This document shows positions 37,901 to 48,820 of a stretch of DNA of 64,000 nucleotides, piece after piece. The notes below the pieces were generated by a model. It was not told where the DNA came from. It ran no database searches and saw only the letters and a list, made by a program, of their open reading frames with translations. Where the stretch lies: positions 27,717,017 through 27,781,016 of the forward strand of contig NC_084587.1 in NCBI RefSeq assembly GCF_033807715.1, read 5' to 3'. Every line of letters starts with the position of its first letter. Positions within the stretch are counted from its first letter, which is position 1. The position numbers and the translations under genes were made by a program. The stretch is from Cololabis saira. Taxonomy: Eukaryota; Chordata; Actinopteri; Beloniformes; Belonidae.

Positions 37901-40760
37901 ACGGTGTGTGTTTTGAGCATGTAGGAAGCTGCTGATGATTCTGTGGTTGTGCTCGATGACAATGTAGGAACAGAATCTGTGGGTGAGTTATCATGTAAGA
38001 GTGTGTGGGATGTTGGTGATGTGTGTGTTTCTCTGGTAATATCTGCAGCAGTTGCATTTTGGACTGTAGTTGTCGGTAATACTCTTGGTGTAGAAAAGTA
38101 GCCAGTGAAAGTAGAAGACTGCTGACCATCCTTTGTGATCTCTTCGTTACCTGTTTGGGAGGATGTTTTTGGAGGGTGTGAGAGTCTCTCTGTGCTTTCA
38201 GAAGCGTTTGTCTTACTCTCTATGGAAGACGATGTGAGAGCGTAAAGCACATCTGTATTTTCAAACTCAGTGGACTCGAACTCGGCCGTCTGAGCCGTAA
38301 CATCGGATGCATCGGATACAAGTGAGTCATTCTGACTTGTGTGTGGATGAACCGACGCCGCCGCTGTCGTAGCAGCGCCGAGCTCTGTTATGTGGGTGGC
38401 GGGAGAATAACTCCTGTCGGAGTCTTGTGAGGATGATGATGATGATGATGGAGTGGGTTCTGTAGCAGTGTTTGCACTACTTGGGTCATAATGTGAAGGT
38501 TTGATGGGGGTTTTTACAAGTTCAGAGGTGGTGGCGGAGGTTAGATCGGAGTCTGTGCTTTGCCCACTCCTCAGAGAGGGAGATACAGGCGTATCTTCAG
38601 GTGTCCCGCTAACAGGACCATTATGGACAGTTAAGATGGTATCAGTTTCCCAGGCCAGGGTCTTGGGGGGAGGAGAGGTGACTAGGACAACAATGGAGCT
38701 GGAAACACTCCAGTCTGTTTGTGAAGTTACATATTTGTCCGTATATTGAGATGTCTGAATGGATGGAGATGTGCGTATGTGTGCACCAAGCGGGGCCGTG
38801 GACCTGCCGACTGATGATTGGGTCCATGCCATCTCCATTTTAGGGGAGTTTAACTCAGTAGGATTTTCAGTTTTGGATTTAGTGTCTGTGCTGATTGCAT
38901 GCTGAAAATATGGGCGTGTTCTGGCAGTCCTGGCATCATCTACGAGGTGAGTAGCTCCAGATGTATCCGCTCCATTGTTTGGTTTTTCCTCAGGAAGAGA
39001 GAGCGTTTCCCTATCAGTTCTCCCAGCGACAGGGTGTCCCTGCTTGGATGAGGTGGGGCGCAGCAGCCTCTCGTCCCTAAGGGAGGTACCAGATACCGGC
39101 TCGGGCCCGAGGCTCCACGCCAGACCTCTGCCTTCCTCTGTGCCTTTCAGCTCCTCTTGGGCAACAGTGGTGGGACTTGTGAAGGTGGTTCCTGCCTGAG
39201 ACCAACCGGTGGGGTCTTGGTCCGGCTGGTGAGTTGACTGGCTCTCCGAGGAATTCCTTTCATCTTCCTGGACTGGACGAACTGGACAAAAACAGAAAAA
39301 CATAGAGGGGCAGCCAAGGTGAAAAGAGCCAGAGTGGAAACCAAAACAACATAACATTTTTGTGACACACAACAGCAGGCGTGATAAAAACTTTCCATCC
39401 AACAGATCTGCCACACAACACATTTCTCTGCATGTTTAGTTACACACCCTGTAGCGTGGACAAGCCAGCTGCACCTCTACTATAAAGAAAAAAGGTTTAA
39501 TCACAGCTGTAAAACAAGCGTGATCTGTATAATTACAGCTACTAACTCAAACTCATGTGATCAGAATTACTGCAGGAAAGCAGGCCATACTGTTTGGGTT
39601 TAAACCAAATAATTGAGGATGGTTTTCTCACCATGGTAAACCAGCTGAAGTGCATTTGAGGAGCATCCTGGTCCTGTCCAACTGAGGGTGGCTTTGTTTC
39701 TGTCACAGCTGGAGAGCAGAGCAGTATCCCCGCTCTGTAAGGCCTTATCTTCCTCCTTCAAGGCACAACGCAGTGATACACTTGAACCGATTTCCAACCA
39801 CACAAACTTTAAAAGTACTGTCTTTCCCAGAGGAACCTCTAACAGCCAGGTGCAAACTGAAGACTGTAAAGTCTTATCACAATGCTGGTTTGTGGGGTCG
39901 GCGCTGATGTCAATAAATCCAGGTGAAGTGAGGTTGATGAGACCAGTATGCTCCTGGTCCAGGCTGACATTTCCACCACAGTGATGGTTCAACGAGGCCA
40001 ATGTTTTATCTGAGGAGACATAAAAAAAGGTGGGAAAAATACAAACAATATGCCAGTTTGAATAACCTGAAATCCATTTATTGTTGCAATAAAGCACAAT
40101 GTGTAAATGTTGTACTCTTCTTGCACATACATGAAGAAGGGGAGTTCAAACAAAAGGTTGCTTCACTTTTATACAACATTTTTTTTAAATGGGAATTCAA
40201 AACCAAGAAAGTGCACTGCAAAAACTCAAATTCTTAACAAGAATATTTGTCTTATTTCTAGTTTTGTCTCATTTTTAGTCTACAAATTTCATTACACTTT
40301 AAAAAAGGACATCACTGGAAAAAAAACAACAATTTTCACCTGTTTCAAGTAGATTTTAATTTCAAATAAGTAGAAAAATCTGCGAGTGGAACAAGATTTT
40401 TTTGCTTGCAATGAGAAGATAAATCTTGTCCCACTGGCAGATTTTTCTACTTATTTCAAGTGAAAATTTACTTGAAACAGGTGAAAATTGTCAAATAAGT
40501 TATTTTTCTGGTAATGACTCTTGTTTTAAGTGTAATGAGATTTCTTGACCAAAAATTAAGACATTTTAACTAGAAATAAGACAAATATTCCTGGTAAGAT
40601 TTTGAGTTTTTGCAGTGTGTAGTTTACTTTGTTTTTCTCCACATTTAATCCACCAATGAATCCTAATAATTGGGGTTAAACTGGAGCAGGATAAACGTGT
40701 GTAAAAGATGTCCTTACCTGTAGTGACGATAAAAAGCAGCAGACAGGCGTGGAGCTGCAT
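28722..40760 (-). CDS. CUB-mucin-SEA-EGF single-pass membrane protein, 1117 aa
   Basis: Twelve exons join in phase: 40760-40718, 40009-39632, 39479-39448, 39267-37494, 37404-37316, 36324-36266, 35946-35783, 34674-34509, 34408-34217, 31545-31324, 29052-28893 and 28796-28722 (3354 nt). Residues 1-15 are a signal peptide (MQLHACLLLFIVTTG). Residues 16-150 look CUB-like (HHCGGNVSL, LTSPGFI, CTWLLEVPLG). Residues 152-742, mostly one exon, are Ser/Thr/Pro-rich and mucin-like. About 740-855 is SEA-like, ending KITNITLGG. About 860-916 is EGF-like with six cysteines (SVCRSDYCHHHGICTH...). The transmembrane helix is at about 925-948, followed by RRYR. The 169-residue tail has SADSLDNPAFSHSNELLHL and ends GMELVDMGKSWTA. 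The juxtamembrane EGF recalls IMPG2 and membrane mucins. I cannot name the gene; domain names are inference from pattern. Confidence 0.85.
29335..29533. repeat. Fold-back repeat with 75 bp arms
   Basis: GTCAAAAAAGGGAGTCCAAG...GGCTAATAAGTG (29335-29411) is mirrored almost perfectly at 29458-29533, with a 46 bp spacer that itself contains inverted GGGAGCAG/CTGCTCCC. It is non-coding and lies in the intron upstream of exon 11 of the membrane gene. It could fold into a long hairpin RNA. Confidence 0.93.
31546..31572. repeat. (AC)n tract at a splice acceptor
   Basis: An AC run (TG on the minus strand) occupies the polypyrimidine position immediately before exon 10 of the membrane gene, with acceptor TATACAG. 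Length changes here could affect splicing; that is inference. Confidence 0.6.
33378..34132. mobile_element. hAT-type non-autonomous element
   Basis: Terminal repeats TAGGGCTGTTC and GAACAGCCCTA are bordered by a perfect 8 bp duplication, TGTATTAT (33370-33377 and 34133-34140). Both ends have the AATCGTAATCG-type subterminal repeats. Length 755 bp, no transposase frame. It sits in the intron between exons 9 and 10 of the membrane gene, 76 bp from the exon 9 donor side. Confidence 0.93.
36374..37274. mobile_element. hAT-type MITE of the GTACTTGAGTA family
   Basis: Ends CAGTGGTGGACAG and CTGTCCACCTGTG are bordered by an 8 bp duplication, GTTTTTAC (36366-36373 and 37275-37282). Many ACTTGAGTA/TACTCAAGT subterminal motifs are visible. 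It fills the intron between exons 5 and 6 of the membrane gene, starting 42 bp from exon 6 and ending 33 bp from exon 5. Confidence 0.93.
40216..40620. mobile_element. Palindromic MITE, copy B
   Basis: Termini CACTGCAAAAACTCAAATTC and GATTTTGAGTTTTTGCAGTG are inverted repeats. The inside is a near palindrome around 40405, with AAATAAGTAGAAAAATCTGC and its inverse. It is the complete form of the copy at 16360-16686. It lies in the first intron of the membrane gene. Confidence 0.9.
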
Positions 40761-41100
40761 TTCCAATGTTGAGACATTTCAGTTTCAGAAACCCGTTAAA
40801 TTCCAAGTTTACGTAGTTTTTTTTTCTTTCTTCTCAGAAGACCATGTCCAAACGTTTAGAAGCTGAAAGCGCAATAGATCTCCGGTCTTCCTGCGAACAG
40901 TCCCGACTCCACACTGAAGGCGTCACAAAGTTTCCTCCTGCAGCGGAAACGCGCTGCTGTCAGCGGCGCCGCGGCCACTCATCCAACAACAACATTCACC
41001 AGTGTCTGACTGCGTGTCCCGGCTGGACTGACACATGTGAGGACGAAGGAGAGCTGGACACCGCCTCCAGACGTCCCCGTGTGGTTGTTAAAGTTAATAG
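40761..41100 (-). promoter_or_regulatory. Probable promoter and 5' UTR of the membrane gene
   Basis: The region upstream of the ATG at 40760 is CpG-enriched at 40900-41080 (GGCGCCGCGG core near 40963) and lacks a clear TATA box. The transcription start is not resolved. Confidence 0.35.
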
Positions 41101-41349
41101 ATGAGAGGAAGGAACTCGACTTCAATGCTTTCGTTTTGCGCAGTCAGCAAACTCCTCACGCAACCTTTGCAGTGGGAGTTCATTAGTGCATTTAGACCTA
41201 ACACCCCACTGGGCGGACTGGAAAACATTACAGTCCTGGGACCTTCATCTTCCCCCATGCCTCTGCTGGCCGCATGGCTGCAGCTCAGCAATTTGGAGGT
41301 TATAGCCTCAGATCTGGTTTCATTTCATCTTGTATTTATTCCGATCATC

Positions 41350-42941
41350 ATGGAAATATGCAAATAGAAAAAAAAAACAAGTAAAATAACAACACAATCA
41401 TCAATTAAAGCATATTCCATAACCAGAAAGGAGCAGGAAGAAGAAAATCTTATTATACCTGCCCTCAAGACAAAATTGAACAATAATAAAATATGGTCTG
41501 CATAATTACAATTACTTAATTAACATCACAAAGAAAGGAAAACAAAAAAATCAAAGATAGATTTCATCAATATATTGCTATTTTTTTCTCTTTAAATGTT
41601 TTAAAAAACTGAAATATGTTTATACAGCCCTTTAAATCATCATGTAATGAATTCAATAACTTAATTCCAACAACAGAAACAGTCATCTGCTTTAAAGTTG
41701 TTCGGGCAAGTAGATGTTTAAAATAAAATTTTCTTCGACTATCTTCATTATTTGAATTGAAAGTAAACATGTATTGTAAATTTTCTGGTAATGCTTTACA
41801 TTTAGCTGTGTACAACATGATTGTGAGTGTCTGTAACTTAACCAAATCATCGTGTTTCAGTAATCTTGATTCAGTAAATAATCTTAAACTTAAACTTTAT
41901 TTATTTATATAGCACCAAATCATACAATATAAATGCAACACATGGTGCTTTACATGCAGAATAAAATAACAATAAAAAACACAATTTAAAACATTCCATA
42001 CAACCCCACCCCCCACGCGTACACACACACTCACTCACACTCATACACATGTGCACACACTCACACGCCCACAGACACACACACACACACACACACACAG
42101 TAAGTGGACTGGTGACATGGCTTAGCACTAACGATCCAGGTGAGGAAAACACTACCTATGGGTGGCCGTCCACACCGAGAGGCATCACCGACCACGACCA
42201 CAAGGAGCATCGCCACAGAGACCCCCCCAACCCGGACAGACCGGGGCAGACCCAACACAGAAGGTGGAGTCCCACCCCCAGCTACCCAGGTCTGAGGGAC
42301 CCCCATGAAGACACCCCCATGGGCGGAGCAGGCACACCTCCCAGTGTGGAGGACCCCCCTGAGGAAACACTGGAGCTAAAAACTAAAAGATTAAAAGAAA
42401 GTAAGAAATGCCTAAAAGTGTAAAATTTTAGAGAAATCTATATAAAACTTAAGATGAATAATAAATAACATAAAATAAAAAGTCACTAAAATGGATTAAA
42501 GTTTTAAAGATAATAAAAGAGCTAAAGAAGTAGACACAATAAATAGCTAAAAAGACTAGGTAAATGAGATCAGATAAAAGCCAAACTAAAAAGGTGTGTC
42601 TTGAGCCTCCTTTTAAAAATATCAACATTCATACATATCAACATAATCTGTTGGTGTGTTCTCTTTAATGCGTATTGTATATAACTCTAAGTGCTTTTTT
42701 CTGTGGTAAAAATAAAGGATTAGATATGTGTTGCCCCAGACTACAACACAATAAGTTAAATAAGGCAGAATTAATGAACAATATAAAATTCTCATTACTG
42801 TATGATTTAACACAAACTTACTCTTATTCAAAACAAAAATATTTTTGAACACTTTTGATTTTACATGAGCTATCTGAGCTGTCCATGTCAATTTCTCATC
42901 TATAATAACACATAAAAACCTAAATTGTGATTGTGGCAGGG
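41350..42941 (-). mobile_element. LINE 3' half split by another retroelement end
   Basis: On the minus strand 42941-42605 encodes a C-terminal reverse-transcriptase stretch (FLCVIIDEKLTWTAQI, LYCSLILPYLTYCVVVWG). It continues in 41880-41567 (DLVKLQTLTIM, TVSVVGIKLLNSLHDDLK). The break at about 41882-42600 is filled by a different non-coding element: a KRRLKTHLF-like end at 42600, then a GC-rich block rich in CCCC/GGTCTG, a CA tract (42074-42099) and an end like TTTATTTATATAGCACCAAA. So one retroelement is nested in another. Same LINE family as 2839-3705. Confidence 0.7.
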
Positions 42942-43176
42942 TGGAGGAGCTGCAGCCACTCAGGCTGATTAGGGCACAGGTGGGCCCAATCAGCCTCTCC
43001 ACTCTGCCAGCCTTCATAAGACATGGCTGCCCAGCAGTAAGGGCTCTGCTGTGAAGCTGCTGTGGAGGTGCTTGTTCACGTGTTGGCGGTGTTTGTGAGA
43101 AATAAAACAGGGTTCTGCACGAAACTCCGTGTCTCTCCATCCTTCGGTCGGGCCTGGTAGCACTCGCCCTGCTACA
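42942..43176 (+). mobile_element. Solo LTR, copy 1
   Basis: TGTGGCAGGGTGGAGGAGCT at the left and GCCCTGCTACA at the right match the better-defined copy at 58637-58876. It contains an AATAAAA signal (43101) and the ACTCCGTGTC block. No target duplication is visible, because a palindrome has altered the right flank. It has cut the LINE that lies to its left. Confidence 0.7.
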
Positions 43177-43204
43177 TCTGGCCAGATGTAGCAGGGCGAG
43201 TGCT
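43159..43204. repeat. Perfect 46 bp palindrome at the LTR end
   Basis: AGCACTCGCCCTGCTACATC... (43159-43181) is followed with no spacer by its exact reverse complement (43182-43204). The left arm is the last part of the solo LTR plus its first flanking bases. Confidence 0.97.
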
Positions 43205-43349
43205 GTGTCTCTCTTCTTGAATGGGGGCACCAACTGTAGAAGCCCTCCCATTATCCACTATTTTGATTTTACAGTAGTAAATCAGCTTATTTACTTGCTT
43301 ACATTGCTACTGAAAAGTTATGCTCACCATATTGCATCCATCCGCACAC

Positions 43350-44200
43350 ACTAGGTGAAACAGAATCAGTTTTATTGGCCAAGTATGTTCACACATACAA
43401 GGATGTCTATGAGGGTACTGGCAGGCAAACACTGTTTCTAAGTGTAATTGTTCTACACATGTTTTATCCAGGGTGAAACAGTTTTTTTTATTTTCACATT
43501 ACCTAACCTATATTTAAGACAGGCAATGATGCAAAACCTAAAAACCTAAAGAGCAGGTAGTCTTCATGTGTATGCACTTTATAAAGCCAGAGGGAGCAAA
43601 CATCAAATATTGGTTTTCTAAAGGATATGAAGTATTAAACAGTGTATGATGCTTTTCATGGATACCTGGATGACTTTGTTATTACCTTAATGTGTTTTTC
43701 CAAATTTAGGTCTAAGTCCATCACTACACCCAGATTTATGGCCAAGTTGGTGGTTTTTAGGTGTATAGATTGAAGCTCTGTGGTGACCTGTAATCATTTC
43801 TCTTTGGCTCCAAAGACAAATAGCTCAGTTTAGTTTTTGTTTTACTGGAAAAAATTGGTTCACTGGGGGAGCAATGAATAATAATTTTGTGCTGTCTAGA
43901 TACAATAGAAATAACACAAACATTAGAATTGATGGATTTAAAAAAAGCCAAAAAATGTGCCCCTATTACAATATTTATTTGAAATTGTCAACAGATGTCA
44001 ATTTGTTTAATCAGGGTTTTTTTCTGTTTTGTTTCTGTTTCCCCTCAAAAATATGATCCTTACTAAACTGAACTTATTTAGCTTAACCCCTTTTCAATTA
44101 TTTTACTTATAAATGGAAGATTTGAGATTGGCCTATAGGTATTCATTTGTGTCTTGTCAAGATTGTCTATTTCAGCAGTAGTTTCATTACAGCTGTTTTC
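43350..44200. other. Retroelement debris, no gene
   Basis: AATCAGTTTTATTGGCCAAG at 43371 is a familiar fish retroelement end on the plus strand. The following 800 bases are degenerate and AT-rich (a scrap like FGAKEK on the minus strand). Nothing functional recognised. Confidence 0.45.
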
Positions 44201-44221
44201 ATATGGGCTCAAATTAATGCC

Positions 44222-44536
44222 ATAAGTATTTTGTATCTGTAAATAAACTTTGTACTTGTAGAAATATTTTGTGCGTGTGCAAAAAATATTTGTACTTGCA
44301 AAAAATATTTGTACTTGTAGAAATATTTTGTGCGTGTGAAAAAAATATTTGCACTTGCAAAAAATATTTGTACTTGTAGATACAAAGCTACAAACTTTTT
44401 TACAAAAGCTACAAACTTTTTACAAAGCTACAAACTTTTTTTTACAAAAGCTAAAAACTGTTTTTCAAAAGCTACAAACTTTTTTTTACAAAAGCTAAAA
44501 ACTGTTTTTCAAAAGCTACAAACTTTTTTTTACAAC
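44222..44536. repeat. Compound minisatellite
   Basis: Two tandem families adjoin. The first (44229-44378) alternates TTTGTACTTGTAGAAATATT, TTGTGCGTGTG and GCAAAAAATATTTG. The second (44390-44536) repeats ACAAAAGCTACAAACTTTTT with variants in which TAC is TAA. Copies differ by small indels. Confidence 0.9.
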
Positions 44537-44689
44537 TATGAGTTATGGCATTGTTTTGACGTGCCAAAACTAAGAGACAATCAGCGATCTTGGCACGGGT
44601 TTCAAAGCGTTTCTGGAGAGCCAATCAGATCATTGCATCGCCTACTGACGTCGCCGCCATATTGGATGTGGCAAGACTGGGCGAGAGCT

Positions 44690-44800
44690 AATATTAGAGT
44701 ATAGAGTATAGAGTTAGAGTTATATATAGAGTTATATATAATAATGTTATATATATAGAGAATATTAACTCTAGAGTTATATATAGAGTTAATATTATAG
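44690..44800. repeat. TATAGAGTTA repeats
   Basis: Short imperfect units of TATAGAGT and GTTATATATAGA, with inverted copies. The flanks hold GAGAGCTAATATTAGAGT and CCATACCGGAAGT pairs (44866 and 44880). Confidence 0.85.
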
Positions 44801-44909
44801 ATCCATGGGCGAGAGGGACCTGGCTGCAGGCAAGATGGCCGACAAGGGCGCGGCCATACTTCCATCCATACCGGAAGTCCATACCGGAAGTTGGTCTTCG
44901 TGTATATTA

Positions 44910-45610
44910 TTCATTTTTTTAACAAAACTTCACATTATGCAATTTCACGTTGAATTATAACATATAAAGAGTATTACTCAAATAAAAAACAAAACAAAAA
45001 GCACAATACATTATAACCAACCAGGGGGGATGAAATTATAACAGAAAGCCAAAACATTTACATACATTTATGGTTTTGAATGCTTTTGAATTAGTAGAAA
45101 ACTTAATAGAGTCCATATACTGTTTTAATTCACAATGAAAAGTAAAAAAACAGGGTTTTTTGCGTAAGAATTTGGATTTGTGGATGTGGAATTTTGCGAG
45201 GATAATCAACAAATAAATAATAAATGTTTCTTTTGGCTTTGTTCTAATCGTTACATGGTCAAAAACACCAAGCAACACATCCTTCCAAAATAAATTAAAA
45301 TCAATATCAATTCTTTCCGACACAAAATTACACATATCACTCCAAAACGTTTGAACAATGGGGCACAGCCAGAATAAGTGAGTCATCGTTTCAGAATTTG
45401 CAGAACAAGAAGTACAGTTTGAATCGATATTTCTTTTGAATCTTTTTACAAAGTGATCATTTGTAGGATAGAATTAATGAATTAACTTAAATGAAATTTC
45501 TTTAACTTTGTTTGTCACCAGGTATAGGTTGGGTGAGAGCCAGACCTTCTTCCAGTTAATATTTTTTACATATTTATTCCAATATGGGATGTATATTATT
45601 CAAATATGAC
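44910..45610 (-). mobile_element. L1/Tx1-type LINE, ORF2 C-terminal end
   Basis: The minus strand encodes SHLFWLCP-like MTHLFWLCPIVQTFWSDM, then FNLFWKDVLLGVFD and LAKFHIHKSKF, the conserved C-terminal tail of fish L1-type ORF2. The 3' end at about 44910 contains the GGTTATAATGTATTGTG segment. It is related to the long element at 52600-57250 but is only its 3' end. Confidence 0.8.
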
Positions 45611-45663
45611 GGAGGTAGTTTACAAGCGGCCATAAAACGAAAATTATAAAACATTATATATAT

Positions 45664-45770
45664 GGTAAATGGCTTACAGTTATATAGCGCTTTCCAGCTG
45701 TACTCCTACAGCCCCAAAGCGCTTTACACTGCAAACATTCACCCACACACTCACACATTCACACAATTAT
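45664..45770 (+). mobile_element. Dispersed repeat with GCGCTTTACACT motif
   Basis: TAAATGGCTTACAGTTATAT, AGCGCTTTCCAGC, CCCAAAGCGCTTTACACTG and CACACATTCACAC form a familiar fish repeat end. Non-coding. Confidence 0.6.
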
Positions 45771-45810
45771 ATATATATTATATATATATAACATAATTAT
45801 TAGTAAGTAC

Positions 45811-46238
<428 letters not shown>

Positions 46239-46924
46239 CTACTGATGAAGAATTTTGACAGCTTGGCCCCCTGCAGGGGGAGGTTGCCCCAGTCCTACCT
46301 CCTGAAGGGCTTTGAACTGGACTCAAGACCTTTTGAGGAAGCTCCAACTTGCTACTCAACTTCCTACCCCCCGGGCAGATCCCGACACCTGGAAGTTGGT
46401 TCAAACAGACATGAATCAAGAGAGCACCCCATGGGGTGATTTGGAGGTCTGTGTCAGTCATGCCAAATGTCTGATAATGACATTTGGCCCGATTCACATC
46501 CGACTGTAAATTACTTTTTGTCTCGCTTGATTCGTGTATTACAACGTCACTCGAGTCCCAGGGGAGTGCCGAGACTTCCAGCCCCCACAGAGACAAAGAC
46601 CATACGGACTTCCTGATCCCTCAGGGGTGGTCCCAAAGCTAAAGGATTCACACATCTGACTGGCTCTCAGTGGGCTGGTTTATTCCTGTAACTTTTGTAT
46701 AAAAACCCTTTGACTGAACCCATCTGGGTCGACACACCAAATACAGACTCGATCTGTGTTGGTCATGTCGAACGCCGGCTTAAAGGAGCCGTGTGTAAAA
46801 AATGGCCAAAACTGGTACTGCAGTCATTTTCAAAATATTGTTGAGCGGCGTGTACTCCCCCCCTCCCCTACCCGACCAGAGGTTGCCAGGTAGGCTGCAG
46901 AATGCAGCAGGAACGTAGGCTGCC

Positions 46925-48697
46925 ATGGCAAGCGACGAGTCCTACACAGTAAGTTTATTTTCTGCATTTAATGCTTTATGAAAGATCTTTTGTGAGGTAA
47001 TAATGTACTGCAAAATTTACTAATGGCGATTAGCCAAACAGAATCGTAAATGTTACCACATTTCAGTCGGAGCATACGTTTTCAGTTAGTTACCCTGTTA
47101 AAAATGTCTTTATTAGGCTAGTGTTGCGATGTAAAGCTTTTTATGAACGCATTTGAAAAATCCATGCAAATTCTAATTTTGGGCTATGCAGTAATTTAGT
47201 GTTTGGTTTGAAACACTATAGGCTCATATCGATGATAACTTTTTGTAACGTCGACAATACCACATGTAAAGTCGAGGGTCATTTTCCTAAAATACATCAG
47301 TCATGTAATGTCTACATGTCATGTAATGAAAAATTACATGACATGTAGAATTTGAATTAAAAACACGTCCAAAAGTTCCATGTATGTGGACCAAATTATG
47401 CGCTTTTGGTATTGAGGATGTTGCCGTGGAATTATGCCTGATACTTCCAAACTAACACTAAATTATTGCACAGGCTAAACGATAGAATATGCTTATAATA
47501 CACGTTTATGTCAAGGTAGCCTAGCACTTGTACCTGATGATCTTTGCCTGTACTGCTCTCTCTTGTTTCAGCCTGATTTAGACCTCACTTTTGAGGTACC
47601 CTCTCTTGAGGCTGATGAGAGCTGGGCAGGTGAGAGGAGGCGGAGCAGACCCAGGAAAAGAAGAGGGAGAGGGACAAGAGAGGGTGCAGGTCTTGGTCCA
47701 GGAGACACAGAGCAGAGAGGAGAGAATCTAGAGGGAGGAGATGGACCAGGTGGCAGAGAGCAGAGAACTGAGAGAGAGAGTGCAGATCATGTTTCAGGTG
47801 GAAGAGGAGAGAGGGCAGGCCCTGCACCAGATGACCGAGGCCAAAGTGGTGGAAGAGGTCAGAGAGGTGGAAGAGGACGAAGAGGAGGAAGAGGCCAAAG
47901 AGGGGGAAGACAACAGAGTGCAGGTCCTGGAGGTGGAGGTAATTCAGGTCCCAGTGCTGGAGGTGGTGGCAGAGGAAGGAGAAGGAGAGGAGGCAGAGAT
48001 GCAGAGGAAGAGGGCAGAGTTCAGGTGCTCCGAAATGACCGTCGAGTACAGACAGAGGTTTGTTTCCAGAGTAGGCTATACTAAACATTTGATAGGCAGC
48101 AGTAAAATTATTACTTGTAATATCACCATCTGTATCTATGTCAGCATCTTATGTAGTTTTAATCAAATGTAAATGCCAAATGCTATTTTGTGGTTTGTTT
48201 ACTTAGGAACTCATTCAAAACATGAGTGAAATGGGGCTACGAACACTCGCAACCCGGATCTTCTCCCGGAACCCTGGATTGGTTTTTGATGCCCTGCCTC
48301 CATTGGATAGCACCACTCTTCCACCTGCAGCTGCCCTTCCATGGTGTACCTGTGGGAACTGCAGGGAGATGGCCACAGATGCAGAAAGGAAATGCTGTGG
48401 CCAGGGGCCTGAGCACTGCATAAGCAAATTGCCTCATTTCGAGCTTTACTGCTTGGAAGATGGCTATTTATACACAGAGACTACAGGAATGATGTGTTGG
48501 TGGTAGCAGAAGTTACAGAACCAGGCGATGATAATAGGCAGTTTAGATATGCTGCTTATCGCCAGTACACCTTTTGGCAGCATGGATCACTGGGCCAGGG
48601 TAACCGTCGTGTTATCCCCAGCTGCTGCATTTGGAGAATAAGGGACAAATACCCTGACCCTCAAGGCCAGTACACTGGCTTTATACCCACAATGTGA
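46925..48697 (+). pseudogene. RGG-rich protein with P2X7 C-terminal (ballast)-like domain, frameshifted
   Basis: Exons 46925-46948 (MASDESYT), 47572-48057 and 48207-48697 join in phase 0 through GTAAGT/CAG and GTTTGT/TAG sites. Exon 2 encodes an acidic start, a basic patch (RRRSRPRKRRGRG) and many RGG/GGR repeats, typical of RNA-binding disordered regions. Exon 3 holds the P2X7 C-terminal-like zinc domain: LPWCTCGNCREM, then [10 protein letters not shown], and later [17 protein letters not shown] and [17 protein letters not shown] with a YTGF end. Between about 48465 and 48490 the frame shifts: the upstream frame stops at 48504-48506, while the conserved end continues in another frame. A single lost base or an unseen small intron would explain this. 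In P2X7 this domain binds zinc and guanine nucleotides. Its role in a transposon is unknown. Confidence 0.75.
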
Positions 48698-48803
48698 ACA
48701 AACTTTACCGACTCCAATTTAATTGAAGTTACTTGTTGTATATACTTTGTTTTACAAATTGTTTGTTTTGTTCCAAGTTTGTAAAGAGACTTCTTCCTTG
48801 TTC

Positions 48804-48820
48804 AATAAAAAAAGTTTATT
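48804..48820. terminator. Back-to-back poly(A) signals of the two transposon genes
   Basis: AATAAA on the plus strand (48804-48809) and AATAAA on the minus strand (48820-48815) lie within 17 bp. The plus signal follows the ballast-like gene by 107 bases. The minus signal ends the convergent transposase-like gene, whose stop is at 49024. Confidence 0.75.

Noticed and set aside
42049..42423. Pro/His-rich 124-codon frame
   Set aside because: Lies in a GC-rich non-coding part of a nested retroelement with a CA tract; no support as a gene.
47585..48088. Minus-strand Leu/His-rich 167-codon frame
   Set aside because: Shadow of the RGG-rich exon of the ballast-like gene on the plus strand; no splice or start support.
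47741..48172. Plus-strand acidic 143-codon frame overlapping exon 2
   Set aside because: Out-of-frame reading of the same RGG/GAG-rich repeats; it does not connect in phase to the conserved third exon.
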